This document shows, piece after piece, positions 35,701 to 47,416 of a DNA stretch of 64,000 nt. The stretch covers positions 1,860,001 to 1,924,000 of the forward strand of contig NZ_JAMBEP010000001.1 in assembly GCF_023374055.1 (NCBI RefSeq), in the 5' to 3' direction. Position 1 is the first letter of the stretch; each line of letters starts with the position of its first letter. This DNA comes from Luteimonas galliterrae. Its GTDB lineage: Bacteria > Pseudomonadota > Gammaproteobacteria > Xanthomonadales > Xanthomonadaceae. The notes under the pieces were generated by a model. It saw only the letters and a list, made by a program, of their open reading frames with translations, was not told where the DNA came from and did not search any database. The position numbers and the translations under genes are program-made.

Positions 35701-38700
35701 TTGTTGGCGCTTGAGTTCAAGCCGATCGCCAGCGCGCCGGTGCCGGGCGCATTCGCGTTCCTGCCGATGGCGATGGAGCCCGTGCCGAGCGAATCCGCGC
35801 CGACGCCCATGGCGATGGACCATTGGCCCGACGCCACCGTGCCGGTGCCGATCGCCACCGTGTCCAGATTGGAACTGGCGGCGCCCGACCCCAGTGCGAT
35901 CGCATTCTGCGTGCTCGCGTTCGCGGCATTGCCCATCGCGAGCGAGCTTGCGCCGGCCGCGGAAGCGCCGACGCCCGCGGCGATCGCGTTGAGGCCGGTC
36001 GCGCCATCGTTGTCGTAGTTGCCGCCCTGCACGCCGTTGTCGTTGACGCTGTAATAGTGCGTCTGCACGGCCGAGGTCGCATCGTCGAGCTGGCTGACGT
36101 TGACCGCATCGGTAGGATTCACGCCGGGCGCGACGTTGGTGATCGTCAGGCCGCCGGCATCGATACCCGTGGTGGTCACGCTCGGCCCGCCGGCGATGGT
36201 CAATCCATTGTTGTTCAGCACCGTGCCGCCCGCAGTCACGCTGTTCACCGCGATGTCGTCGGCCAAGTCGAAGGTCACGTCGTTGCTGCCCGCATCTTTG
36301 GACACCACGATGTTGCCGTCGGCGTTATTCAGGTCGATGCTGTTGCCCGTGGCGCTGTTCGGGCCGACATCGGTGGCGTTGGCGCCCTCGGCGCTGACCG
36401 TCCAGCCGTCGCCCAGGGCTTCCACCGCCTGGTTGGTGGCGAACAGCTGCGAGCCGTTGATCGCGTCGGTCGAGGTATCGCTGATCCGGCCCGCCGCGAC
36501 ATTCTGGATCTGCCGTTCGGCGCCCACGTCGCCGACGCTCACCACCGCACCCGCCGCCGGGCTGCCGCCGGCGAAGGCGTAGGCTGTTCCGTTGATCGTT
36601 GCGCTCGGGGTCGGGCTCGCTGCCGTCACGGCGCTTCCCGCGCCCAGCGCGACCGCGCCGTCGAGGCCGGCGGCCACGGTCACATTGCTGCCGAGCACGA
36701 AGGCGTTGTTCGCGTTGACCGTGTTGTTGTTGCCGAGAACGTAGGAACCGTTGCCGTTGACGAGGTTGGGATCGCCGATCGCTGCGGAACCTGCGCCGTT
36801 CACGATGTTGCCGTTGCCGATGCTGATCGCGTCCATGGCGTTCGCCTGCGCGCCGTTGCCGATGGCGATCGCATTGGCGCCGCTGGCTACGGCATTGGAG
36901 CCCTGCGCGATGCTGTCGCCGCCGGTCGCCTCCGCATTGAAGCCGAGCGCCAGATCGCGCGAGGTGGAGCCGTCCGTCGCCCCCGCCTGCGCGCTCGTGC
37001 CGAGCGCCGTCGAGAGGAGGCCGGAGGCGGTCGCCTGATCGCCCGCCGCGAGGCTGGAGGGACCGAGCGCCCGGGCGCGGCTGCCCAGCGCCGCGCTGAA
37101 GTCCACGGCACGGGATTCGTTGCCCACCGCGACGCTGCCGCCGCCCACCGTACTCGCGGCGCGGCCGATCGCGACGTTGCTCGACCCGTTCGCTACCGTG
37201 TCCGAGCCCAGCGCGATCGAGTCGGAGACCAACGCTCTGGCATTCGTACCCTGCGCAATGCTGTTGAGCGCCAGCGCCTGCGCGCCGGTGCCGATGGCGA
37301 TGGCGTTCGCGGTTTGGACAGCGCTGCCGCTCGCACCGGCCACCGCAGTGAAGCCCTGCGCGAGCGAGCCGTTGCCGTAGGCGGATGCGCCTACGCCTGC
37401 GGCGACAGCGTTGACCCCGGTGGCGCCGTCGTTGTCGTAGTTGCCGCCGACCACGCCGTTGTCGTTGACGCTGTAGTAATGGATGGCGCCTGCATCGACT
37501 TCGTTGCTGAGGTTCTCGATTGACTGATGGGTCGCGAACAATTGCGATCCATTGATCGCATCGGTCGACGAATCGCTGATCCGGCCGGCCGCCACATGGG
37601 TGACGGTGCGCTCGGCGCCAGCGTTGCCAACGCTGACCGTCGAGCCCGGCGTGGTGCCGGCGAAGTTGTAGACCGTGCCGTCGATCGTCGTGCTGGCCGT
37701 GCCCACCGCCGCCCCTGTGACCGAGCCGGAACCGAGCGCCACAGCGTCCGCATGGTTCGCCAGCGCACCGGTGCCGAACGCGATCGCATCCTGCGCGCGC
37801 GAAGCCGCGCCATCGCCCATGGCGATGCCCGAGGGCGCGCCGATCGTCGTCGCCGCCCAGCCGATCGCGATGCCGTTGGTGGATGCCGCATCGACCGCGA
37901 GGCCGGTGTTGGCGCCGATGGCGATGCTGCCGTCGCCGGCAGCGGTGACCTGGTTGCCGAGTGCCGTCGCATTGACGCCGCTCGCCGCGCTCAGGTAACC
38001 GACGGCGGTGCTTTCGAGACCCGTAGCCCGTGTCTCGTCGCCAAGGGCGACGCTCTGCCCCCCGCTCGCAACAGTGCTCAAGCCTATGCCGATGGCATTG
38101 GGGCCCGACGCGGCGGCATTGGCGCCCATGGCGATGGCGCCGACGCCCGAAGCGGCGGCGTTGGGACCGACGGCGACCGAGTTGGTGCCGCTGGCGCCGT
38201 CATTGGCGTAGTTGCCCGTCTGCACGCCGCCGTCGTCGACGCTGAAATAATGGATCGCGTTCGCGTCCACCGTATTGCTGAGATTCTCGATCGACTGGTT
38301 GGTCGCGAACAACTGCGAGCCGTTGATGGCATCAGTCGAAGAGCCGCTGATCCGGCCGGCCGCGACATTGGTGATCGTGCGTTCGGTACCGACAGCGCCA
38401 ACGCTGACCGTCGAGGTCGGCGCGATGCCGGCGAAGTTGTAGGTGACGCCGTCGATCGTCGTGCTGGTGGTCGCTACCGCCACATCCGTTACCGAACCCG
38501 AACCCAACGCTACATCGTCTGCGTTGTTGGCGATTGCCGTGTCGCCGAATGCGACTGCGCCCGCAGCCAGCGCGCTGCTGGTGCTGCCGATCGCAACGCT
38601 GCCTTGGCCGACCACCGTGTTCTGGTAACCGATGCCGACCGCGCCCTGAGCCGCGATACCGGGCGTGCTCACGGCCTGGCCGCCGCCGCCGACCATATTG

Positions 38701-41700
38701 GTGTTGCCCATCGCCACCGAACCGTTGCCGGTCGCGGTGTTGTCCAGGCCCGAAGCGATCGCGCCATTGCCGGTGGCGGTGTTGGGATCGCCGATGGCCA
38801 CTGCGCCGTCGCCGTTGGCGACGTTGCCCGAACCGATCGCGACTGCCCTGCCCCCGGTAGCCGTGGAACCCCGGCCGATGGCGACCGCCTCATCGGCGTC
38901 GGCGACGGCTTCGCCACCGATGGCGATAGCATTGGCGCCCGATGCGTTCGCGCCTGCGGTCGCATTGCCGCCGAGCGCAAGCGCACCGGCGCCGGAAGCG
39001 TGCACGGCGGTCGCCGCGTCGATGCCGCCGCTTCCGAGTGCCGTCGCGTAGGCGCCGCTTGCCTGGGCGAGCGTGCCGAGGGCCGTGGACCTTTCGGCGG
39101 CCGCGCTGGCGATCCGGCCGATCGCGATGGACAGATCGCCGTCCGACTGCGCGAACCCGCCGATCGCCATCGATTCCGATCCCGACGCTTGTGCGACTGT
39201 GCCGATCGCGATCGCGTTGATATCGCCCGCGACGGTGCTGGTGCCCAGCGCGAGGGAATTGACGCCGGAGGCGGTGGATCCGTTGCCGAAAACGAACGCG
39301 CCATCGGCCGAGGCTGTCGAAGTCACGCCGACCGCGGCCGAATTGTTGCCGGTGGCCACGGTCTCTACGCCGGCTGCCAGCGCTAGGGCGCCGGTGGCGC
39401 CGTCATTGTTGTAGTTGCCCGCAGGAGCGCCGCCGTCGTTGATGCTGTAGTAGTGGATCTCGCCGGCCGCGATGGCCGACTGCAGCGCCTGGTTGGTGGC
39501 GAACAGCTGCGAACCGTTGATCGCATCGGTCGAGTTCCCGTCGATGCGGCCGGCCGCGACGTTGGTGATGGTGCGCTCCGCACCCAGCACGCCTACGCTA
39601 ACCGTCGACGTCGGCGTAGTACCGGCGAAGTTGTATGTCGTACCACCGATCACGACGCTCGGCGTCCCCACTGCCGTTGATGTGACGGAACCAGAACCCA
39701 GCGCCACGTCGCCGATATTATTGGCGATCGCCGTGTCGCCCAAAGCAACGGCGCCGGCCGCCAACGCGCTGTTGGTGCTGCCGATCGCGACGGCGCCCTG
39801 GCCGACGACTGTGTTCTGGTAACCGATGCCGACCGCGCCCTGCGCGGCGATGCCGGGCGTGCTGACCGCCTGGCCACCGCCGCCGACCATATTGGTGTTG
39901 CCCATCGCCACCGAACCATTGCCGGTAGCGGTATTGTCCAGGCCGCTCGCGATTGCGCCGTTGCCGCTGGCGGTGTTGGGATCGCCGATGGCCACCGCGC
40001 CGTTGCCGCTGGCGAAGTTGCCTTCGCCAATAGCCACCGCTCTGCCGCCGGTGGCGGTCGAATCGTTGCCGATCGCCACGGCGCCGGCCGCGTCCGCGAG
40101 CGCTGAACGGCCCATCGCGATCGCGTTGTCGGCGGCCGCGTTGGCTTCGGTTCCGATCGCGAGCGCATTGATGCCGGTCGCTTGAGCCAAGGCCGAGATC
40201 GCTACGGCATTGGTAGCGGTCGCATCGGTATCGACGCCCAGCGTTATCGCGTTGACCGCGTCCGAAGTGCTGTTGCGACCGATAGCGATGGCGCTCTGGT
40301 CGATCGCTGCGGCGCTTTGGCCCACGGCGATGGCGTCCGTACCGGTCGCCCGGCTCGCGAGCCCCACCGCAACGGCGTGTTCCTCCGATGCCGTCACATC
40401 CGTGCCGATGGCGATAGAGCCCACCCCAGTGGCGCCCGCTCCTGGAGCCGTGCGGCCGCCGATATTGATCGAATTCAGTTGGGTCGCGACCGCCTGGAAG
40501 CCTATGGCGACAGCGTTCCGGCCGGCTGCGTTGGCGCTGCTGCCTTGCGCGACGGCATCCAGTGCCGAAGCGCTTGCCAGGGTACCGATGGCGATCGCAT
40601 TGCCCACGCTCGCATTCGCGTTCACGCCGATCGACGTCGTTGCGTCTGCCGCGACGCCAATGCCCGCGTTGGTGCCGATGGCGATATTGTCGTCGCCGCT
40701 TACCAGGCTGCCTGCCGCAGCGTCCAAGCTAGCATCGTAGGCGACCGTGCCGTCGCCGGTGCCGAAGGCGACGTTGCGCGTTCCGGTGACGCCCGAACCC
40801 GCGCCCCGCATCGCGCTCGCAACGCCTCCGCCCATGGCCGTGTTCTGCGCACCGCTGACCAGCGTTCCGGCGGCGACACCCACTGCGACCGAACCGGTAT
40901 TGGCGATCGTCGAGCCCGCACCTGCGCCCTGACCGACCGCAACGGTGCTGGCCCCGAAAGCGGCCGCTTCCGCTCCGAGCGCAAGCGAACTATTCCCTAG
41001 CGCCCGAGCGCTGTTTCCGACGGCGGTGGCTGCGGCGTTGCTTGCCGTTGCCGAACGGCCGCCGGCGAACGCATCGGCACCGCTGGCGTTGGCACCAGAA
41101 CCTATCGCAGCGGAATTCCCGCCACTGGCGTTGGCGAAAGAACCCACGGCGCTGGCGCCGACGCCGGTGACCTCAGCGGACGCGCCGACTGCGGTCGCAT
41201 TGGTGGCGCTCGCGTTCGTTCCGGACCCCAATGCGGTGCCGTTGATCCCCGTGGCATCGGCTGAGTTACCCATTGAAACGCCGCCTTGGGCGGTCGCAGT
41301 GGCGGCAGTGCCGAGCGCGACGCTGAAACCACCCGTCGCGCGCGTATTGACGCCGATCGCGATGTCGTTGGGCAAGGCCGTGTTGGTTTCGACGCCCGCG
41401 TTCGCGCCCAGGCCGAGCGCGATGGACTGGTTACCCCAGGCCCTGGATGAGGTGCCCATGGCCACGGCGCTCGTGCCTGTCGATCTGGCTTGGATGCCTA
41501 TGGCGACGGTGCCGTCGACGGTAGCGGCCACGTCGGTGCCGATGCCGATGGCGCCTTCGCCCAGCGCACCGGTCCCTCCGGCGGTGCGCGCGCCCATATA
41601 AATGGAATTAACTCCAGAGGCAATGGCTTGGTAGCCGACAGCCGTGGCATTCAGCCCCGTGCTTTGGGCGTTATAGCCTAGAGCAGTGGCTCCGCCTGCA

Positions 41701-41984
41701 GTTGCTTGGGACAGCAAACCCGCGCACGTCGCGCTGCCGTTGTATTGGTTGTACGGCGCCGCAGTGCAGTTCGCCTGCGCTTGTGCGTTCGATGCCCATC
41801 CCATCCCGCCCATCGCCAGCAGCGCGATCATGACCCCCGCGAGGCCATGCACCTTCGGTGTTGTCGCCGGGCGCGAAGCTTTCTTTCCGCCTCCGGCTGC
41901 CTTGCCGTCCAGCGTGGCCAGCTCCGAAGCGACCACCAGCTGGTTCAGCGAGCGGTTCCATACCACGCAATAGATCTTGTTCAT
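32748..41984 (-). CDS. Giant trimeric autotransporter adhesin (YadA-like)
   Basis: 3078 residues. An extended signal peptide region (MNKIYCVVWNRSLNQLVVAS) leads to a hydrophobic core and AQA cleavage near 70. The passenger consists of YadA-head repeats (strings of G-x-x-A-x-A-x-G), seven copies of an HYYSVNDGG...GNY insert and eight connector units with STDA(I/V)NGSQL. The last 90 residues or so are the membrane anchor (NRGYRGGTASAMAMAGMPQA then YGMAVGLSG), ending in GAGIQW. Trimeric surface adhesin, probably for attachment or biofilm. A near-identical duplicate lies inside it (separate entry). GGGGGGCAG precedes the ATG. Confidence 0.95.
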   Translation of the reverse strand: MNKIYCVVWNRSLNQLVVASELATLDGKAAGGGKKASRPATTPKVHGLAGVMIALLAMGGMGWASNAQAQANCTAAPYNQYNGSATCAGLLSQATAGGATALGYNAQSTGLNATAVGYQAIASGVNSIYMGARTAGGTGALGEGAIGIGTDVAATVDGTVAIGIQARSTGTSAVAMGTSSRAWGNQSIALGLGANAGVETNTALPNDIAIGVNTRATGGFSVALGTAATATAQGGVSMGNSADATGINGTALGSGTNASATNATAVGASAEVTGVGASAVGSFANASGGNSAAIGSGANASGADAFAGGRSATASNAAATAVGNSARALGNSSLALGAEAAAFGASTVAVGQGAGAGSTIANTGSVAVGVAAGTLVSGAQNTAMGGGVASAMRGAGSGVTGTRNVAFGTGDGTVAYDASLDAAAGSLVSGDDNIAIGTNAGIGVAADATTSIGVNANASVGNAIAIGTLASASALDAVAQGSSANAAGRNAVAIGFQAVATQLNSINIGGRTAPGAGATGVGSIAIGTDVTASEEHAVAVGLASRATGTDAIAVGQSAAAIDQSAIAIGRNSTSDAVNAITLGVDTDATATNAVAISALAQATGINALAIGTEANAAADNAIAMGRSALADAAGAVAIGNDSTATGGRAVAIGEGNFASGNGAVAIGDPNTASGNGAIASGLDNTATGNGSVAMGNTNMVGGGGQAVSTPGIAAQGAVGIGYQNTVVGQGAVAIGSTNSALAAGAVALGDTAIANNIGDVALGSGSVTSTAVGTPSVVIGGTTYNFAGTTPTSTVSVGVLGAERTITNVAAGRIDGNSTDAINGSQLFATNQALQSAIAAGEIHYYSINDGGAPAGNYNNDGATGALALAAGVETVATGNNSAAVGVTSTASADGAFVFGNGSTASGVNSLALGTSTVAGDINAIAIGTVAQASGSESMAIGGFAQSDGDLSIAIGRIASAAAERSTALGTLAQASGAYATALGSGGIDAATAVHASGAGALALGGNATAGANASGANAIAIGGEAVADADEAVAIGRGSTATGGRAVAIGSGNVANGDGAVAIGDPNTATGNGAIASGLDNTATGNGSVAMGNTNMVGGGGQAVSTPGIAAQGAVGIGYQNTVVGQGSVAIGSTSSALAAGAVAFGDTAIANNADDVALGSGSVTDVAVATTSTTIDGVTYNFAGIAPTSTVSVGAVGTERTITNVAAGRISGSSTDAINGSQLFATNQSIENLSNTVDANAIHYFSVDDGGVQTGNYANDGASGTNSVAVGPNAAASGVGAIAMGANAAASGPNAIGIGLSTVASGGQSVALGDETRATGLESTAVGYLSAASGVNATALGNQVTAAGDGSIAIGANTGLAVDAASTNGIAIGWAATTIGAPSGIAMGDGAASRAQDAIAFGTGALANHADAVALGSGSVTGAAVGTASTTIDGTVYNFAGTTPGSTVSVGNAGAERTVTHVAAGRISDSSTDAINGSQLFATHQSIENLSNEVDAGAIHYYSVNDNGVVGGNYDNDGATGVNAVAAGVGASAYGNGSLAQGFTAVAGASGSAVQTANAIAIGTGAQALALNSIAQGTNARALVSDSIALGSDTVANGSSNVAIGRAASTVGGGSVAVGNESRAVDFSAALGSRARALGPSSLAAGDQATASGLLSTALGTSAQAGATDGSTSRDLALGFNAEATGGDSIAQGSNAVASGANAIAIGNGAQANAMDAISIGNGNIVNGAGSAAIGDPNLVNGNGSYVLGNNNTVNANNAFVLGSNVTVAAGLDGAVALGAGSAVTAASPTPSATINGTAYAFAGGSPAAGAVVSVGDVGAERQIQNVAAGRISDTSTDAINGSQLFATNQAVEALGDGWTVSAEGANATDVGPNSATGNSIDLNNADGNIVVSKDAGSNDVTFDLADDIAVNSVTAGGTVLNNNGLTIAGGPSVTTTGIDAGGLTITNVAPGVNPTDAVNVSQLDDATSAVQTHYYSVNDNGVQGGNYDNDGATGLNAIAAGVGASAAGASSLAMGNAANASTQNAIALGSGAASSNLDTVAIGTGTVASGQWSIAMGVGADSLGTGSIAIGRNANAPGTGALAIGLNSSANNANDVALGGSSVTQAAVATSGMTIDGTNYAFAGTNPNATVGISGGFVSRTLTGVAAGRISGTSTDAINGSQLFAATQAIENLSNEVDAGAVHYYSVNDGGIAGGNYNNDGATGGNALAAGVNATAAGSSAVAMGYGASADGQQSIAIGEGATAGTLQSIAIGYNARVVGGAFPGSDHSIVVGDSSTIDNSTNSWIFGQSNTITNAFQVGVLGGDNTVIGGAGSMVQGSNNRLTNGIGALVTGASNTVEDSSLAVVLGLGNNVADSDTNVVIGSNNTLDTATENLVIGHRNTLGAGIAGNQVLARDGTLAAGVQNGVLIGTDGTVSANDGIAVGTGAVATNVGDVALGAGSVTAAAVPTSSATINGITYAGFAGTAPTSVVSVGAVGAERQITNVAAGQISDTSTDAINGSQLYAVADTLTGQIAAAETHYYSVNDGGIAGGNYANDGATGLNAMAAGVDATAAGDSSVAIGFGATASDLNSVALGANAVTAAAVGTSSIVLDGATYNFAGVAPIGTVSVGSSGAERTITNVAAGRIAGDSTDAINGSQLHATNQALENLSTTVNQGSSHYYSVNDGGAAAGNYSNNGATAAGAIAAGMNAGASATDAVAIGAGATAGNANSVALGAGSTTAAAVGTAGATIAGTTYNFAGATPTGTVSVGAVGDERTVTNVAAGRISEDSTDAVNGSQLHATNQAVNQIDARVTNIEDSITNIGNGSGGMFQVSQDNTVAPSPTGTNSAAGGANAIASGDNSTSVGNGSTASGDNSSAFGNGSVASGNNSVAIGAGSVASADNTVSVGTVGGERTITNVAAGVNDTDAVNVSQLKGFTAGGVQYDKNVDGTVNNNSITLNPGGTGPTTIHNVAAGVAGTDAVNVTQLQTGLTNTLNQANSYTDARIDELRDDIWSANRGYRGGTASAMAMAGMPQAYLPGKSMLAVGVGGYQSEYGMAVGLSGITDNGRYVYKAQISGNTTREVGFSAGAGIQW
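38401..38860. repeat. Internal duplication in the adhesin, copy 2
   Basis: Near-identical at DNA level to 39595-40054, an offset of 1194 bp. Both encode GNGAIASGLDNTATGNGSVA then MGNTNMVGGGGQAVSTPGIA with only scattered changes. Confidence 0.85.
39595..40054. repeat. Internal duplication in the adhesin, copy 1
   Basis: Partner of 38401-38860. Silent-site similarity, not only protein similarity, shows the duplication is recent or kept uniform by recombination. Confidence 0.85.
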
Positions 41985-42660
41985 TGACTGCCCCCCGTTA
42001 CAAGCGAAATACGATGTTTTGCGCGAAGAAAAAACGGCAACGCGCTATGAACCCTCTCGATAAGGGTCGCGCCACCTGCCGTAGCCGAAGCGGTGCGTGC
42101 ACCAACCGGCATCAAGTCCCGATTGCGCGCGCTGCGCGATCGTTGTCGCGCCTAAGGATCCCGCTCGGTTTGCGCCGCGTGCCGATTTTTTATTGGTAGT
42201 CGTCTGCGCGAAAACCGACCGGCCTGCGGGCGATAGGAAAAGGCGGGGGACAGCGAAGCGGCCGAAAGGCTTGTCCAGCCGCGCGCATGTCCGTTGCGCG
42301 CAGGACATCGAGGTCCTGTAACTTGATTGCTTCATCACCGCTTCCCTGGCTCTTCGCCAACGCGCACGCACGACCGGCCTGTCGCCGGCGCGCATGCCGC
42401 GCCCCTTAAGGGAAAGCGAAACGGAATCCGCTGCTCATATAGCTGCGATCTTGCGATCGCACCGGCCTTCCCTATGCGCGAACTCTAATCGCGAGGCATG
42501 GATGCGTCACGTACGCAAGATTGCCGAAACTAACCGTTGTTTTCGTTCTGTTCGGTGCTGCGTTTTTTCGCGCGGATGCGGATCGTGACGCTCGTCTCAT
42601 CTTGAATGGACAGAGGCTCGCGACGGGGCGGATCTCCCGCGGGATGCGGCGCGGCGTTGC
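41985..42660. other. Long intergenic leader of the adhesin gene
   Basis: 676 bases between the response regulator and the adhesin, both on the minus strand. No coding frame is supported; those present lack domains and ribosome sites. A short self-complementary piece, GCGATCTTGCGATCGC, occurs near 42449. The stretch probably holds the adhesin promoter and leader. Confidence 0.55.
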
Positions 42661-43440
42661 TCAGAACGAGAGCATATAGCCCGTCTTGCGCACGGCCGAA
42701 AGCGGCAATTCGCGGCCCGCCTTGGTTTCCGCCTTTCGCCTGAGTCGGTGGATCAGCATGTCCAGGCGGCCAGGGTCGAAATCTTCGATGAGCTTGTCCA
42801 ACTCGGTAACGAGCTCTTCTCTCGAAACGGGTTTGTCGGCGGCTTCGAGTTTCCGCATGACCGCCCGCTCGGCCTGCGACAGCGCGATCACGTTGCCATT
42901 GGGCGCGACCAACCGCCAGCCGTCGGCTTCGATCCGCCATCGTTCGGCCGGGGCCGATGCCGCGGGAAGCTGGGACTTGGTCGACATCCTGCGCGACAGG
43001 CTGTGCAAGGCGCTAGCCAGCAACTCGACATCCAGGGGCTTGGTGAAGTAGGCGTCGGCGCCTTCGGTCAACCCGCGGATGTGATCGGATTGGGAATCGC
43101 GGCCGGTCAGCATGATGATTCCCGCGCTCGTAGTCTCGCGCAGATGCTTGGCGACAGCGAAGCCGTCGTCGTCCGGGAGCCCCACATCCAGCACGATCAG
43201 CGCGCAAGAATTGTTCATCAGCCATTTGTAGAGCTCGATGGCGCTGCCTACGCCGACGGGCTCGAAGCCGAAACGCCGCAAGCCCGGCAACAGTATTTCG
43301 TCGCGCAACTCCGCGTCGTCTTCGACGACGAGAACGCATTCGAGCTCCGATGGCCTATTCGCAGAAATGCCTTCCACTTTCCGCACTAGCTCCCAGCGCT
43401 GGATTGAAGACCGCATCGCGGCTGCGATGCGATCGGACAT
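42661..43440 (-). CDS. OmpR-type response regulator
   Basis: 259 residues. An unusual N-terminal tail of about 34 residues precedes the receiver domain (acidic pocket VVEDD at 39-42, phosphorylated Asp 85 in VLDVGLPDDDG, YFTKPLD lysine). The C-terminal winged helix (about 165-258) contains LSQAERAVMRKLEAADKPVS and ends AVRKTGYMLSF. It is divergent from the histidine kinase at 43623, with an AT-rich gap between, and lies upstream of the adhesin gene, a possible target (inference). Confidence 0.9.
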   Translation of the reverse strand: MSDRIAAAMRSSIQRWELVRKVEGISANRPSELECVLVVEDDAELRDEILLPGLRRFGFEPVGVGSAIELYKWLMNNSCALIVLDVGLPDDDGFAVAKHLRETTSAGIIMLTGRDSQSDHIRGLTEGADAYFTKPLDVELLASALHSLSRRMSTKSQLPAASAPAERWRIEADGWRLVAPNGNVIALSQAERAVMRKLEAADKPVSREELVTELDKLIEDFDPGRLDMLIHRLRRKAETKAGRELPLSAVRKTGYMLSF

Positions 43441-43622
43441 CCCCTCCGTCCTTTAACACAAACTTTACAGCGGCCAGAGTAGTCCGATATCAAAATATTG
43501 CAAATTCTTTAGAAAAATTCACTTATCCGCGTGTGTTGAATTTCGCACGGCGTCACAAACATACTGAAACGTCCGGCCACATGCTGGCTGACGACGTTTC
43601 CCATTCGGACGGATCGAGGGTT

Positions 43623-44768
<1,146 letters not shown>

Positions 44769-47416
44769 TGCGGCTCAAGCGCGCGTCGTGCCTGCCGGAC
44801 GGGTTGCGTTCGCGGGTACGCCACATCAATGTCAGCAACGCCAGCAACGCGACCAAAGGCCAGAGCCATTGGCGCTGATACCAGGGAATGGGCCGCGAGA
44901 TCCTCAGCGTCGCCGACGGCGACCAGGATCCGCCCCGATTCCGCGCTTGCACCTCGAACACATGGTCGCCCCACGGCACGTTCTGGAAAATGATGCTCCG
45001 GGTAGCGCCGGCGTCGGTCCACTGCGGACCGACGCCTGACATGCGGTAGCGGAAACTCAGCTGATCCGGGCTGGTGAGATTGATGGCGGTATATTCGATT
45101 TCCAGCGGCCGTACCGAAGCGTCGAGCACGACGGTCTTGAGCGGATCGTGCTTCAGGCCGGCGCTTGCTACGCGCTCGATGTGCGTCTTCGGCCGAAGTG
45201 TCGATACCTCGTCGAGCTTGGCGGGATCTATCTCGGCGAATCCCTTCACCAATGCGAACCAAAGATGCCCCTTCGCATCCTGGTAGCAGGCGGACTGCGT
45301 CCCGCCATTGAGTTCGAACGACACCGATCCGGAACTGACGGCGAAGGGTATGGTCTCGAACTTGCCGCCGCGCTGCGCCGCCTCCGGCAGAACGGAAATG
45401 CCGCGATTCCCGCCCAGCCACAGGTGTCCCGACCGATCGGCGAGGATGCACGAGACGGCATCGTCGAACAAACCGTTGCTCTCATCGTAGTGGGTAATCC
45501 TGCCGTTCTCGATCCGGTTCAGGCCGCCGCCATAGGTGCCGATCCACAAGACACCGCGGCTGTCCTCGTATAGGGAGCGGGCAAAACGGCTCGACAAGCC
45601 CTGCTCGGGCGTCCAGCGCTCCACGATCCGGTCCTTATCCAGACGCGACGCGCCATGATCTCCCACGAACCACACGCCTCCCTTGCGGGCGGCGACCATT
45701 TTCCTGACGGTGAGGCCTTCCAATGCCGCAACAGGTTGCGAGAGAACGAACGTCCCAGCGTCCGTTTTGCGGACTTTGAAGGTATGCCCATCGGCGGCCA
45801 GCCAGTATTCGCCGTCGTCGGACTGCCAAATCTGCAGATTGAATACACCCGGCTTCAGCGGGACCGCCTCCTTCACCCCGTCGGCGATCCGCAGTAATCC
45901 CGCGTATCCGGTGCCTATCCACAAATTGCCGCCGGTGTCGTGCAGCAAGCTGGTGATGCATTCGTTTTTGCTTACGATGGAGGCGCGCGGCGTTTCGTAG
46001 GTTCCGTCTTCGAGGCGATGACGAATGCCGCCGCAGGCGAAACCAAGCCAAGTACCGCCCATGCCGTCGCCGGCCACCGCCCGTGCCGACCCTCCGAACA
46101 GCAAAAGATTGTCGACATTGTTCCGTAGCATCGCCTTACTGGCTTGCACGCTCCACAAACCTTTTTCGGCGCTGCCTATCCAGAGGACGCCCTCGCGATC
46201 GCGCCAGAATGCATTGACCAGCATCGCGGGGAGGCCCGGGAAAGGCCGCAATTCGCCCGAAGGATCGGCACGCAGCAGCTTCCCCGATTGGGTGGATATC
46301 CAAAGTCCGTCCGGGGATTCCAGTAAATGCAGGATCGGCTCGACGGGCTTCAGCGTCCACGAAGCCTGCACGGGATCGAATCGATAAAACCCGGCATCGG
46401 TCTCGATCCAGATATGGTCCCCCACCGCAGCCATCTGCCCCGCCGTAGTGACGCCTTGCGGGAGCGGAACGGGGACGATGTCTTCGCCTGCCACCACCCC
46501 CATGCGTTTTCCCGGCCCGGTCAAATAGACACGGCCGTCCTTCGCGATCGCGATATCGGCATAAACCCCGGTTGTTTGGCTCCTGATGGGCATCGCCCGA
46601 AGCGTGTCCGTCGCTATGCGGAATACACCCCGGTCGGTGGCCACCCATAGGGTTCCGGCGACCTGAGGCGAGAGCGCGCGCACCCCACAGGTTCCGCCGC
46701 AGATCGGAAGTTGCCTGAAGCGTCCGCGATCGTAGAGGCTCAGGCCGCCGTCTTCGGTCCCTATCCAGATACGGCCGTCGGCATCTTCGCGCAGCGCCAT
46801 GATGCGGTTGCTGCCGGGGCCGCCCGTGTCCGTCGGATCGCGCCGGGCAGGATTGCCGCGAACCGCGCGGAGCGTGGTGAACTTGTCGCCGTCGAACCGC
46901 ACCAATCCGCCGAAAGTTCCGACCCACAAATAGCCGTCGCGACCCTGCAAAAGCGCGCTGACGTCGTTTTGGGAGAAGCCGTCCTCGGGCCCGTAGTTGC
47001 GGACGATGCTCTGGTATTCGGAAAGCGGCGCCGTTTCAGCGGATGCGGCCGGGCTGCCCGCGCATACGAGAACGGACGCGAACACCATCAAACGCCGTAC
47101 CGCAAGGCGGAACCATGCCGTCTTCGTGTTGTCGCGCGGACATCGCATGCGCGGGTCGAGTACTCGGTGTTTGCGCATGATTCCGCTTCCGGAGGCGACT
47201 TTCTGCCCGAAGGATATCTGCGCAAGATATCAGCACGCGCTTGTCCTGGCCTGACCCTACCATCGTGACAGGCGTTTCTTCCCGCATCGTCTGCCATCGC
47301 GCGCTGGCTGTCGGACGTCGTCCTGACGACGATCGGATCGCGCCGGCGGCTTACGGCAGACGCCCCGGCGCCGATCGGCGACAATAGCCGCAATACAGCG
47401 GATCGGAGCGACGCGC

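Noticed and set aside
33046-41000. Several plus-strand frames of 190-620 codons opposite the adhesin
   Set aside because: They are complements of the repeated Gly/Ala-rich head codons, with Arg/Asp-rich periodic products and no known fold.
32748-41984. Regularly repeated DNA that could suggest a CRISPR array
   Set aside because: The repeats are coding, vary in spacing and translate into YadA-head motifs. There are no identical direct repeats with unique spacers.
42530-42940. 136-codon frame overlapping the response regulator
   Set aside because: Same strand, wrong frame, Arg-rich shadow of the regulator's winged helix.
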